Shown: positions 54,840 to 64,000 of the stretch, piece by piece | Layout of the letters: each line of letters opens with the position of its first letter | How positions within the stretch are numbered: position 1 is the first letter of the stretch | Source of the DNA: Diplosphaera chodatii | Taxonomy: Eukaryota; Chlorophyta; Trebouxiophyceae; Prasiolales; Stichococcaceae | DNA length: 64,000 bases | NCBI GenBank assembly: GCA_032358165.1 | Contig: JAALGY010000023.1 | Span: forward strand, 1,798,001 to 1,862,000 | Reading direction: 5' to 3' | Program-made: the position numbers and the translations under genes | Notes under the pieces: model-generated | What the model was told of the DNA's origin: nothing | The model's input: the letters and a program-made list of their open reading frames with translations, nothing else | The model's database searches: none

Positions 54840-57800
54840 TCAGATGAGTTGGAGGCGCGGTGGGGAGGCAGCCGTCGGGGGTGGTTGCTGCGATGTTTGC
54901 GGCGGGGGTCCAGGGCGGGACTCAGGCTGGGGCTGAGGTTGGCGCTGAGGCTGTGGACGTGATTGTGACTGTGGCTGTGGACGTACAGCTGGCAGCGGCA
55001 CTGGGTGAGTGGCCGTCCAGCGGACGACAAGGTCTCGGCCGTTCATGCTGCAGAGGCCGCTCGCGATCCAGATCCTTTTGAAGTCGGTCATGGGGTTGTT
55101 GTCGTCGTCAATCTGCTGGCCTCGCTGAGCTCCAGTCATGTGCGCGTCGCACTGCTGTGCTAGCTCCGTGGGGGACGTGTAGGCGGCAGTGAACTCGGTG
55201 CGCATCGACTGCACGGCGGAGTGGAGGGTGGCGGCGGCGATAGATGTAGATGAGGGTGTGGGGCCACCATGGTGGACAGCACAGTGGGCGTCCCAGGCCT
55301 TCTGTAGGTAGGTGACCCGAAGCCGGGTCCACAGCTCAACGTCGAGGCGGCCAGGGTGCCAGGCAGTGGGGTCGCCGGCGATGATGACGTCAGGAGTGGT
55401 TGGGGGTGTGTGGCCGCCGTCGATGGCAGCCCACAAGTCGCAGAGCCACTGGAGGGCAGGGCGTGTGAGTGGGCAGTGGAGGAGGACGTGGGTGGTGTTG
55501 GCAACGGTGGTGGGCTGCAGGGTGGCAGGGTTGTTGACGAGCGGGGTACGGCAAGCCGGCCAGCGGCAGCAGGCCCTCTGCATGGGGGTGTCACCTGACA
55601 TGTCAACAGCGGCGTGCTTATAGCGGCAGTGGATGGAATGGATAGCGGTAAGGGAAGTGCAAATAGCGATGGAAAAGGACCTTTGACCGGAAGGCTGTTT
55701 GTGTATTGCGTTTTTCAACGACTTATATACACAAACCATGGAGGGCAGATTGCCGAAGCAACCACTTGCATAGGGTGGGGTGGGTTGGTCCCACACGGAA
55801 CTAGACCCGAAACTTCCGCCACCGCCAGGGATCGAACCCGGTCCCTGAACGGTGTCCAATGAATGGATAGCGGTAAGGGAAGTGCAAATAGCGATGGAAA
55901 AGGACCTTTGCAGTAGGTGAGGAAGGATGGTGTGCGGAGTTGGCAGTGAAGGGCTCGCCAGGCGACGGCAACATCGGCCTTGCGGATGTTGGTGCCGCAG
56001 AGCTGTTCCCAGCAACGGCGGTACTTGGAGGCGACGGCAGGGGCGGTGTTGTCCTGAGGAGGATGGCGTGATTGGTGGGGCCGGCGAGTGTGTGCTTGGG
56101 GCCGCTGCTGTGGGTCGCGGGCCCGTGTCGCCATAGCGTGCACGCTTGGTTGGGGCCCTGTGATGGCGATGAAGCATGGGAGACGGTGTGGAGCTGCCGT
56201 TGGCGAGGGCGAGTCAGGGCGTGGGGAGCTAGGTGTGGGTTGGTCGGCAGGGGGTGGGGAGTCTGGCTGAGTCGGCTGAGTGGGCGTCGGAGAAGTGGAG
56301 TGGGGTGCAGCAGCTGCTGTTACCGCCAGTGGTGCCTGCGGGGAGGTGCGTGTAACCCAGTCTGGGTGGTCGATGTGGTCCCGCTGAGCCGTGCGGTGCT
56401 GCTGGGCCTCGGTGATGACGGCATGCTCGGCGGCCTCGACGTGAGCGTAGCCTGGGGCGAACCAACGAGGGATGGCTGTGGGCTGCGTGGTGGCCAAGGT
56501 GATGCGGCCTTGCTGGAGAAGCTCCGACTCCAGGAGGTGTGCCGTTCCAAGGGAGACCTCGTACTCCATGAGGTTGCGGTCTTCTTCGCCGTAGCCGTAG
56601 ATGTCGGGGACGATGGTCAGATCAGCGAGCTCGGCAAGGAAGTAGGGGCGATCCATCTTCTTGTGAGCGGGCACGTCACTGTCGTTCCCGTCGGCCGATG
56701 GCGCTGCGCCAGCAGCCGCGCGGTGTGCGGGAGGTGACCACATGACGAGATGGCAGGGTTGCCAGGGGGGCTGGGCGTCGAGGAGTGAGGCAGCGTCGTC
56801 ATGGGCAACGAGGCTGTGGTCGAAGCGCACGCGGTAGAGTCGATCATCGCCCTGGCGGCGCACGAAGCGGTGGGCAGAGTCAACCTCCCACTGCTCCGAG
56901 ACGTCGATTGACGGAGGAGGTCCTGTGCCTGGGGCATCAGACGGGTGCGGGGGCGGCGGGTGGTACGGCGGGAGCCAGACACCAGCCGCACGCAGGCACA
57001 CTTCCCACGCTGGGGGTTGGTGTGGGGCAAGGGCCAAGGCTGTGGTGGAGGGCGTGACGTCCGGCTGCTGAAGTGGGGGAGGCGGCAGAGGCGGGGGTGG
57101 CGGCAGAGGTGCGGGTGGCGGAAGCACTTGGCTTGGTGGGGAGGCGTGTGTACGAGGCGGACTGCGGTTGCGACGTCGGCTGCGGGCGGCAGCGGCGGTG
57201 GTGATGGCAGTGCTGGGTGCGCTGGAGGAGGTCGTTGAGTGACCGGCTGTGGTGGTTGGTGGCGGAGGGTCGGGCATGGCAGCCGCCTGAGATGCCAGGG
57301 CGTCTCTGACCAGCTGCAGGCTGTACATGGCGATGCGCTGCCCAAGTGGTGCATCCAGGCCGAGGAGGTGTTCCTGGTGGCGGGCGGCGATGTGGGCGAG
57401 GGCGTCCAGGTGGTACGTGTGTCGGATGATGTCGAGTGTGATGGGGACAGATTGTCGTGCGAACACTCCTCTGAGTGCCTGCACATGCTGAACAAAGGCT
57501 GGCGGGCGGGGGAAGGCGTGGGCGTCAGGGCGGGCGGCGAGTGGCATGTGGACGGCGTCGAGGATGAGAGGCATGTACAGCCAGGAGTTGGTGGGGCGAC
57601 GGCAGGCTGGCAATGTGGCGTGGTCGTGGACGACGCAATCCGGCACAAGGGAGGGGAGGCGGCGGCGTTGTGGTGGGGGGCAGGTGGTAGGGGTGCGGGC
57701 CGCTCGTCGTCGGTGACCAGTGAGCTGTGTGGTCGGCGGAGTGGGCCGAGTTGCAAGGGTCAGTGGAGGATCGTGCGGGCGAGGTGGCGGCGGCAGTGGG

Positions 57801-60800
57801 GTGCTTGCCAAGGGTGCTGCGGCTGAGGCGTCTGCGGCGGGTGCAGGCTCACGTGGGCTGGTCGTCGTGGGCGGTGATGTCGCTGGAGGGTCCGGAGGGT
57901 GTGTGCCTGGCTGGCGTGGTGTATGGGGTGTGGCTGGTGGCATTGGCAGCGGAACGCTGCGAGTCGACTGCCGAGGCGGCAGTGGGGCGACGGGAAGGGC
58001 TGCCATGTCCGCCTGGTTGGTGTTCGCCTCGAGCGCTAGCCGCATGGTGGCATCAAGGGAGGCACGGATGACGGCAAGGTCCCCGCGTGCGACGGCAGCG
58101 AACTGGGGGTCGCCCTCGATGGCTGCCCGCAAGTCGCCAAGGGACCAGAGGCCAAGGGATGCAGCTCCGATGAGGTCGGCGTCGTGGGCAATAGGGTCAG
58201 CGATGGCGCGCTGGCTGAAGAATAGGCGATCTCGCATGACGAGGCGGTGTGTATGCTGCTGCTCTGGGTCCAGGTTGCGCCCAATCCCGATGCGGTGAGC
58301 AGCCGCGACGCCGTCGCGCAGGCGTGGCGGGAGCGATGGCACAGTGGCGATGTTGAGAGTGGATGCCATGATGGCAGGTCCGAGGCCCCAGCGGTGAAGG
58401 GCTCGGGCTGGCGCGTCGGTGTGGGGGATGGAGGATGCCGGAGCTCGCATGAGGTGAAAGCTGTGAATGGACTTCCACACTGCTGGCGTCGGCTGGAACA
58501 GGCGGAACGCTCGCTTCGCTGCCAGGGCGGTGGCGAAGAGCTCAAGGGAGGGGGCGCCAGCGCCACCAACTCGTCGTGAGAGGCCGCACACAAGTCGCTT
58601 CGGGTTGCAGTTGGCGGAGAGGGGGTCGGTGTTGTAGCGATTGCGACTGACGTAGCCGTAGATGAGGGTGTTGAGCTTTGCCAGTTGGGTGGCTGTGAAG
58701 GAGTCGAAGCTGAGGAGGTGCACCAGCTGCGACTGCAGGTTCTGCTTGCCGACGTACGCCCGTCCAAAGAAGGAGATGGCGTGCTTGGACCACTGCAGGA
58801 CCGCCTTGCCGATAAGGCCGATCCGGGAGTTGATCTTGTGCTGGCGAGCGTCGATAGCGTCGCTGCCGCAGCCGACGATGACGCCCAAGTGGTTGACATA
58901 TGTGTGGTGTGGGGTGTATGTGATGCCGGTGGCGGCACTGGTGTGGGCGGGTTGCCGGGCAGCCGAGCCGAACAACAGGGACTTGGTCTTGGTGGGGTTG
59001 AGCTGGGCGCCCGAGGCGGCAGCGAAGGCGGCAACAGGTCCTTCGATGATCTTGTCGCAGTCCGCTGCGGAGGCGGCGTGGATGGTGGTGTCGTCGGCGT
59101 GCATGTGGCAAGGGGGAGCAGCTCCGCCAAAGGGGAGGGCGATGGGTTGCACGGCACCAGCGGCGACCATGCGTCGAGTGAGGGCGGCAAGAGTCTGGAG
59201 CTGCAGGATGTAGAGCAGTGACGAGGGGGGGCTGCCTTGGAGTGCGCCGCTGTTGATGGGAATGGGGTCGGTGGGGGCGCCGTTGACGCGGATGCGCCCA
59301 AGGGTGTCGGTCATAAAGAGGGCAGCCCAGCGCTGGGCGCCCTCTCCAAACCGCATGGCCTCCATGACCCTCAAGGTCCAGGCTCGGTCCATCCAGTCGA
59401 AGGCCTTGGCGAAGTCGAGGAAGAGCATGGCTCCATCGGTGTCATGGGTGGTGAGGAGGTCGGCGAGCTCGGTGTGGTTGAGGATGTTGTCGCCAATCCA
59501 GCGGCCGGGGAGGAAGCCAGTCTGTGTGGGGTCGATGACGGGTCCAAGGGCGTGGGCGAGGCGGGTGGCAAAGGCGCGGGAGGCGATCTTGACGTCGGCG
59601 TTGATGCCTGCAATAGGTCGGCGGTTGGCGAGGTCGCGGGCATCGCCTCGCTTTGGGACGAGGGTGTAGTCGGAGGTGCGCTGACGAGGCGACATGGTTG
59701 GCCGGGCACCAGCCGTGTGGCAGGCATTGAAGGCTCGTGTGAGAGGGAGGCCGAGCTTGCCCCAGAGTTGGACGTACAGCTCAGCTGGCAGGCCGTCCGG
59801 ACCAGGGCTCTTGCCGCGTTGTGCCGCGCGGGCGGCGGCCGTGAGCTCCTTGTGTGTGAGTGGCTCGTCGCAGGCGGCAGCATCGGCGGCAGCGACGGTG
59901 GCGTCAAGGGAGGCAAGGAGCTGGTCCTGAGCGGCGCGGCATGTTGGGCGGACGGCGAAGTGGCGGGTGTAGTGGTCGGCGATGAGCTGCTTGGCGTGGG
60001 CGAGGCCGTTGGCCGTGTCAAGGCCGACATACATGCCATTGCTGGAGTCCAGCACCGAGGTGAAGGTGGTGTCGCTGAAGTGGCGGGGGTCGCAGCGAGC
60101 GTGGAAGTAGTGAGTGGGCTTCTCGAAGAACATGAGCTCCAACGCCCGGGCGCGATCGAGTGCAAGCTGGGCGTGGCGGTCGTGGTGGGCTTGCAGGGCG
60201 TCGGCAGCGGTGTGGAAGGCGGCGCGTGCGGCGTCGCGAGCATTGTCTGTCGCAGCGATGGGCAGCTGAGAAGCTGCAAAGGCGACGGCCTCTTGCAGGT
60301 GCCGAAGCTCCAGGCGTCTGCGACGTGTGTCGGCGGCAGTGCGCCGCTGGGCGAGCAGGCGGATGCACGAAAGCATGTCCTCCAACAGCCCTTGCGGGTC
60401 GGTGTCGCGCAGCTCCGGGGGAGCGGCGCCTTCGTCGGGAGAGGGCGAGGCGTGCCGGCTTGCGGCGGCCAGGAGGCGGAGGAAGTCGGCGGCCCGGCGC
60501 GAGGAGTCTTGCTGATGGAGCCTGTCGGCCATGAGGCGGTCGAGGGCATTTTCCAGCTCAGTGACGAAGTCGGCGTCTGCGAGGAGGGGGAGGGGGAAGC
60601 GCCATGGTGGGCGAGCCCGCAGCACGGAACCGGGGAGCGTGAAGGCGAAGGTGACGCCGCGGTGGTCGCTGTGGAAGTCGTCAACGATGGTGGCGTGTGG
60701 TTGATGGTGGAGGAGGGCCTCAGCGACTAGCCACTTGTCGAGTCGAGAGGCGCCGTGGTCGGCATTGCGAGAGACGAAGGAGAAGTCGGTGGCAGGGTGG

Positions 60801-61447
60801 GGATGGCAGTGCCGCCAGGCATCAGCCAGGCCGGCGGAGGTGGCGAGGTGTTGCAGCTCAGGGGCGCCGACCAGTCGACCGGATCGCTGGCTAGCGGTGG
60901 GGGTGGCATCATGGACGGTGTCGATGCAGTTGAAGTCGCCGCACAAGAGGACCGTGCGGTGGCTGTCGGCGGACGGCAGGTCTCCGGCAAGGGTGGGGAT
61001 GAAGGCCAGGCGTGGGTGTTGATCGCATGGCGTGTAGGCGGTGATGACGGAGTACAGGTGACCATGGAGTGCGAAGTCGACGCGAAGTCGGCGGCCGTCG
61101 TCTGTGCTGGGGCCGACTTCGTCAACGGCAGTGCAGCCGCAGGACTCGCGGATGAGGATGGCCACCCCGGCGGTGGCGCGTCGGCGCCGTTCGCCGGGAT
61201 CAGTGGTGGCGGCGGGGCCCCGCCGCCAGAAGGACCAGCCTGGCCAGGGCTGGCCCGGGGCCGCCCCCGTTTGCGCCCACTGGTTGCCGTCGTCAGAGGC
61301 ACGTTGATGTGTCTCTTGGAGGCAGATGACGTCCCAGGGCCCGTTGGTCAGCGTCGCGAAGAGAGCGCGGCGCTTGTCCAAGTCGGCGAGCCCGTTGACG
61401 TTCAGTGACAGCAGGCGCAGGCGGGGGCGGTCGGCGTGGGCGCTCAT
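54840..61447 (-). CDS. LINE B ORF2: endonuclease, reverse transcriptase, C-terminal finger region
   Basis: ATG at 61447 overlaps the ORF1 stop. Without the S insertion (284 bp including one target copy) the frame is continuous to TGA at 54842-54840, 2,107 aa. The endonuclease domain (about 8-240) has LRLLSLNVNGL, CLQETH, GDFNCID and SDHRGVTF. The RT domain (about 530-870) has RGKSPGPDGLPAELYVQLWG, FLDFAKAFDWMDRAW, GALQGSPPSSLLYILQLQ and the active site HADD (783-786), where the usual Tyr/Phe is His. A conserved connector follows, then a Pro/Ser/Thr-rich region of several hundred residues with one non-repetitive island (YFLAELADLTIVPDIYGYGE). The end shows a zf-RVT-like pattern (VAWRALHCQLRTPSFLTYC, then CCRWPACRTPLV and THVLLHCPLTRPALQWLCDL). 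Product: target-primed reverse transcriptase. Catalytic Asp residues are present; only the S insertion disables it here. Confidence 0.88.
55633..55909 (-). mobile_element. S element, partial tandem dimer
   Basis: A complete 225-bp monomer (55640-55864) plus about 45 bp of a second copy in tandem, flanked by GCAGTGG and GCAGTAG (7-bp target duplication, one mismatch; 55626-55632, 55910-55916). The removed length (284) leaves remainder 2 on division by 3, exactly what is needed to rejoin the two parts of ORF2. Confidence 0.8.
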
Positions 61448-64000
61448 GGCGCCCCGCCGCGGCGCCCTGCGGCGCCGCGGCCAGTCTGTGGGTCGAAGCC
61501 GGCGGCGGTGGATGCCCGGCCTGCAGCCCAGCGGGGCAGCGAGGGTAGCCAGTAGGCGCTGGGGCGGCTGCTGAGGCGGCCGCTCCTGGTGACTGTCGGG
61601 GAGGGTGACAGCGCGCCCTGGCTCCGTGTCACGGCCGCATGCGACCGCCAGGTGCCCGGCAGGTCGGCATCGTGGCGGGCGGCGCCTGTGCGGGGCGTGC
61701 GCTGCCGGCGAGGCTGCAGCCAGGGCTGCTCCGGCGGGGCTGGTGATGGCGAAGTGGTGAGGGGCACGGGGCCCGGCTCCCTGTTGCAACGGGCGATGTC
61801 GGCGAGGGTGGTCTGGCGGTTTGCCCAGTGGCAACGCCAGCGGTTGGTGGTTGCCGTGAGGAGATGGAGGGCGACGGGTGTCAGGGGGACGCCGTGTGAG
61901 CGGTGTCGGTCGAGGTCGGATGCTGGCAGGGAGGAGGCCCACTCGGTGAGGATGTGGTCGAGAGGGGCGTGAGCGTCTGTGCCGTCCACGTGCAATACCT
62001 CCGACAACAGGGCCAAGTGGCCCGCTTCCATGACACAGCTGTCGGGCATCGAGGCGATGGCCACGTCGACGTCTGTGTGGGGGACCCAGTGTCCGGCCGG
62101 TGGGCAGCTGTCGTCGTGGCGGCGAAGGATGCGGTCGAGTGATGGCAGCAGCGCGCCAGGGATGGCAAGTCCAGTACCGCAAGTGGTCCAGGTGTTCCAG
62201 AGCACCGGCTCTGATTGGCGGGCCTCCTGCAGGGCGGCGGCGGCGGCGGTTAGCACAGTTTCGCATGGGCAGTCACATGCTGGGGGTGGAAACAGGGAGG
62301 TGGCAGCGGCTGCCGCGGGCAGAGCGGCTGTGTCAGCGGTGTAACTGCGGCGTGGTGGATGATGAGGCGCATATGGTCTGGGGGTGTCCAGCCCTAGTAG
62401 ATCAGAGGGTGCAGCATTCGGAGCTGTTTGAGGACAGCAACATCACATCAGTGGCGGACTTTATGCAGCAGGATGCCGGGCAACTGGCAGCCTTTTTGCG
62501 GGGTTGTCATGATCAATGTGCAGAGTTGGAGGGGTGTGCATCCAACCGGGATTGAGTGGAACCATTCTGTCAGCGGGGAGTGAACGGTTTCGTACACGAC
62601 TCGTTGTGCATGTTGCTCTGGGTTTTTCCGCCAGAGCCTGTGGCTAGGCCAAAATGGCCCACCACCAGTATGTAATCAATGTCAATGTCAATGGCGGCAG
62701 CCGCCTGTGGCGAGAGCGCCGGAGCCAGATCGACCAGGTGGGAGAGGAAGCCCTCGGGGATGGGATCATGCACCATCTCTGAGTGCCGGGTGGTGGGGCC
62801 CGGTGCGGCTGGACCGCCGGACGGCGGTGCTAGCAGCGGAGGTGCCGCTGTACGGCTGCGGGCACGAGTGGAGACGCCCGTGAAGCCAAGCCCAGTGGGG
62901 CTTGCGCCAATGCGGCCGAGGGTAGAGGCCGCGGTGGGGGCCCTCAGGCGGCTGTGGACAGCCGCATAGCTGGACACCTGTCGTGCAGCTCGGGCGGAGC
63001 CGTCCAGAGTGGCAAGGTCAGTCTCCATGGCGGCGACGCCAGCGTCTGTCGCTGGAGCTGGGGGCAACTGGGGAAACACCTGAATGGGAGGGTAAGCGTC
63101 CGCAGCGGCGGGGCCCATGGGGCCCATGGGGCCCAAGAGGTCGCCTGTGCGACGCCGTTGTGCTGGGGGAGGTGGCTGGTCGTCGGCTACTGATGCTGTG
63201 TCAGTGCCGTCGCTGTCGAGCATGGGGTGGCCAGCATCGTGGGAGCCGCCATCATCGCCCGGAGGAGCCTCCGTGTCGGTCATGGGTGAAGCACCATCGT
63301 CAGAGGGGGCGGTGGCGGGCGTCTCGGTGGCCCGAGAGGCAGCTCTCCTGCTGGCGACGTCGGGTGCCGGTGTGGTGGCGGCAGCTGGTGGCGGTGGCGA
63401 CGGCGGTTGCGGAGGTGGGGGGCGTTGCTGATGGGGTGACTGGCGGGGGGGTGTGATGAGGATGTCCCTGTCGCCGGAGAAGGTGGCAGTGACCGTGATA
63501 GGGCCGGTGTGGGCGCCGCGGTCGATGTCCCGCACCCGCGGGCAGAGACCATGTGCGGGGTCCTCCATCCTCACAATCGCCCTCACGACGGTGGTGTTCC
63601 CGTGAACCGTCTGCAGGTGGGCTGGCAGGCGGGCGCCTCCCAACATTTCGGTCAAGACCTGGAAGTCCGAGTCGTCGTAGCCTGAGGCGAGCAAGAGGGC
63701 CCGGGTGACTCCGGCAACGTTGTCGGCGTTGGCCATGTGGTGGATGATCAGCTCGGTAGTGCCGAGGGGCAGCAGCATGCCGCAGGGCTGACACTGAGTG
63801 GCCGTGACTTGGAGCTCGGCGCCCGTGGAGGGTGACAGCAGGGTGAAGCCGCGCTGCTGCAATAGGACATCCACGTGGGCGACGCCGCCGCGAGCAGCGG
63901 TGGCGAAGAGCTTGACAGTGAGGACGCCATCACCGACAGCATGGGCGCCCATCAGGTCGAAGGTGCCAATGCGGTTGTCCAGCAGCTTGATGAGCTCGAG
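61444..64000 (-). CDS. LINE B ORF1 (N-terminus outside window, interrupted by LINE A)
   Basis: Reads from the window edge (LLDNRIGTFDLMGAHAV) through GVAHVDVLLQQRGFTLLSPS, ELIIHHMANADNVAGVTRAL, GGARLPAHLQTVHGNTTVV and PITVTATFSGDRDILI, then a Pro/Ala-rich region. It stops at TGA 61446-61444. A family A insertion splits it; removing 451 bp restores the frame. About 700 residues are in the window and about 50 more are known from 50262. The N-terminal half looks like tandem alpha/beta folds, fitting an RNA-binding ORF1 protein, but no family could be named. A Cys-knuckle was not found. Confidence 0.75.
62248..62692 (+). mobile_element. LINE family A 3' end inserted in LINE B ORF1
   Basis: Carries the ORF2 C-terminal finger region (CQRCNCGVVDDEAHMVWGCP), stop at 62553-62555, 3' UTR and (TCAATG)n tail. 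GGCGGC-type target words flank it. It lacks the 46-bp deletion of the long A copy but shares its other variants (for example GTACACGACTCG and GGTTTTTCC in the 3' UTR). Confidence 0.85.

Larger units (their letters stand above)
51274..64000 (-). mobile_element. LINE family B, large near-complete copy (5' end outside window)
   Basis: From right to left on the minus strand: ORF1 (64000-61444), ORF2 (61447-54840), 92-bp minisatellite (54782-51996), 3' UTR with hexamer tract (about 51995-51300) and (CAAA)n tail (51296-51274). Three later insertions lie inside: family A at 62248-62692, S at 55633-55909 and S plus telomere repeats at 52508-52621. More than 12.7 kb even without its 5' end, which is very long for a LINE; much of the excess is the minisatellite and a long region between RT and finger. 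Confidence 0.9.

Noticed and set aside
52603..55030. Two very long minus-strand open frames (over 700 codons) rich in Pro, Ser and His
   Set aside because: They are translations of the 92-bp minisatellite in different frames, with a 92-residue period equal to three units. No sign of selection for a protein.
59237..60730. Plus-strand open frame of about 500 codons
   Set aside because: It is antisense to the LINE B ORF2, whose RT and endonuclease motifs are clear. The open antisense frame follows from GC-rich codon use.
1..64000. Assignment to Chlamydomonas reinhardtii
   Set aside because: The telomeric repeat is TTTAGGG and not TTTTAGGG, and the LINE tails differ from those I know of in that species.

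Overview
The window looks like a nuclear chromosome segment of a green alga. The DNA is GC-rich. The three long plus-strand genes are dense in short GT-AG introns ending in tgcag. The one telomeric tract uses TTTAGGG, which argues against Chlamydomonas reinhardtii (TTTTAGGG) and fits Chlorella-type (trebouxiophyte) algae. The lineage is an inference.

Positions 1-19044 are a gene island with four protein genes, each of which can be spliced by hand with consistent reading-frame phases: a CHUP1-like protein (327-7687, +, 21 exons), a METTL18/Hpm1-type protein-histidine methyltransferase (11195-12645, +, 7 exons), an Iojap/RsfS-type ribosome silencing factor (13002-14522, -, 6 exons) and a multi-RRM RBM28/Nop4-type nucleolar protein (14869-19044, +, 15 exons). 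The last three all belong to families tied to large ribosomal subunits: uL3 methylation, 60S assembly and organellar 50S silencing. RsfS and RBM28/Nop4 are divergent from a short shared intergenic region; METTL18 and RsfS converge. Between the CHUP1-like gene and METTL18 sits a 3.0-kb foldback element (8029-11050). It is a near-palindrome built of dozens of copies of the word ACAAAAGGGGG, and a directly repeated piece of host DNA of more than 100 bp flanks it.

Positions 19300-64000 are a nested retrotransposon graveyard made mainly from two LINE families, named A and B here. Family A has an ORF1, an ORF2 with endonuclease, YADD reverse transcriptase and a terminal Cys/His finger, and a (TCAATG)n 3' tail. 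Family B is much larger (more than 12.7 kb): an ORF1, an ORF2 that overlaps it by ATGA, an HADD-type reverse transcriptase, a 3' region carrying a 92-bp minisatellite, and a (CAAA)n tail. Copies are 5'-truncated, lie in both orientations and are inserted into one another many times, sometimes as nothing more than a tail between target-site duplications. The only other gene seen there is an intron-containing tRNA-Ile(AAU) at 24160-24281.

A third repeat, called S here (about 225 bp, with a tRNA T-arm-like motif and an internal TATA box), appears as full, tandem-partial and about 65-bp forms. One short form carries seven TTTAGGG repeats and lies inside the minisatellite of the large B copy with a 7-bp target duplication. 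Removing the S insertion from B ORF2, and a family A insertion from B ORF1, restores both frames. B copies were therefore probably intact until recently. The region resembles the Zepp-type LINE clusters reported for Chlorella and Coccomyxa in organisation, although the tails here are not poly(A).
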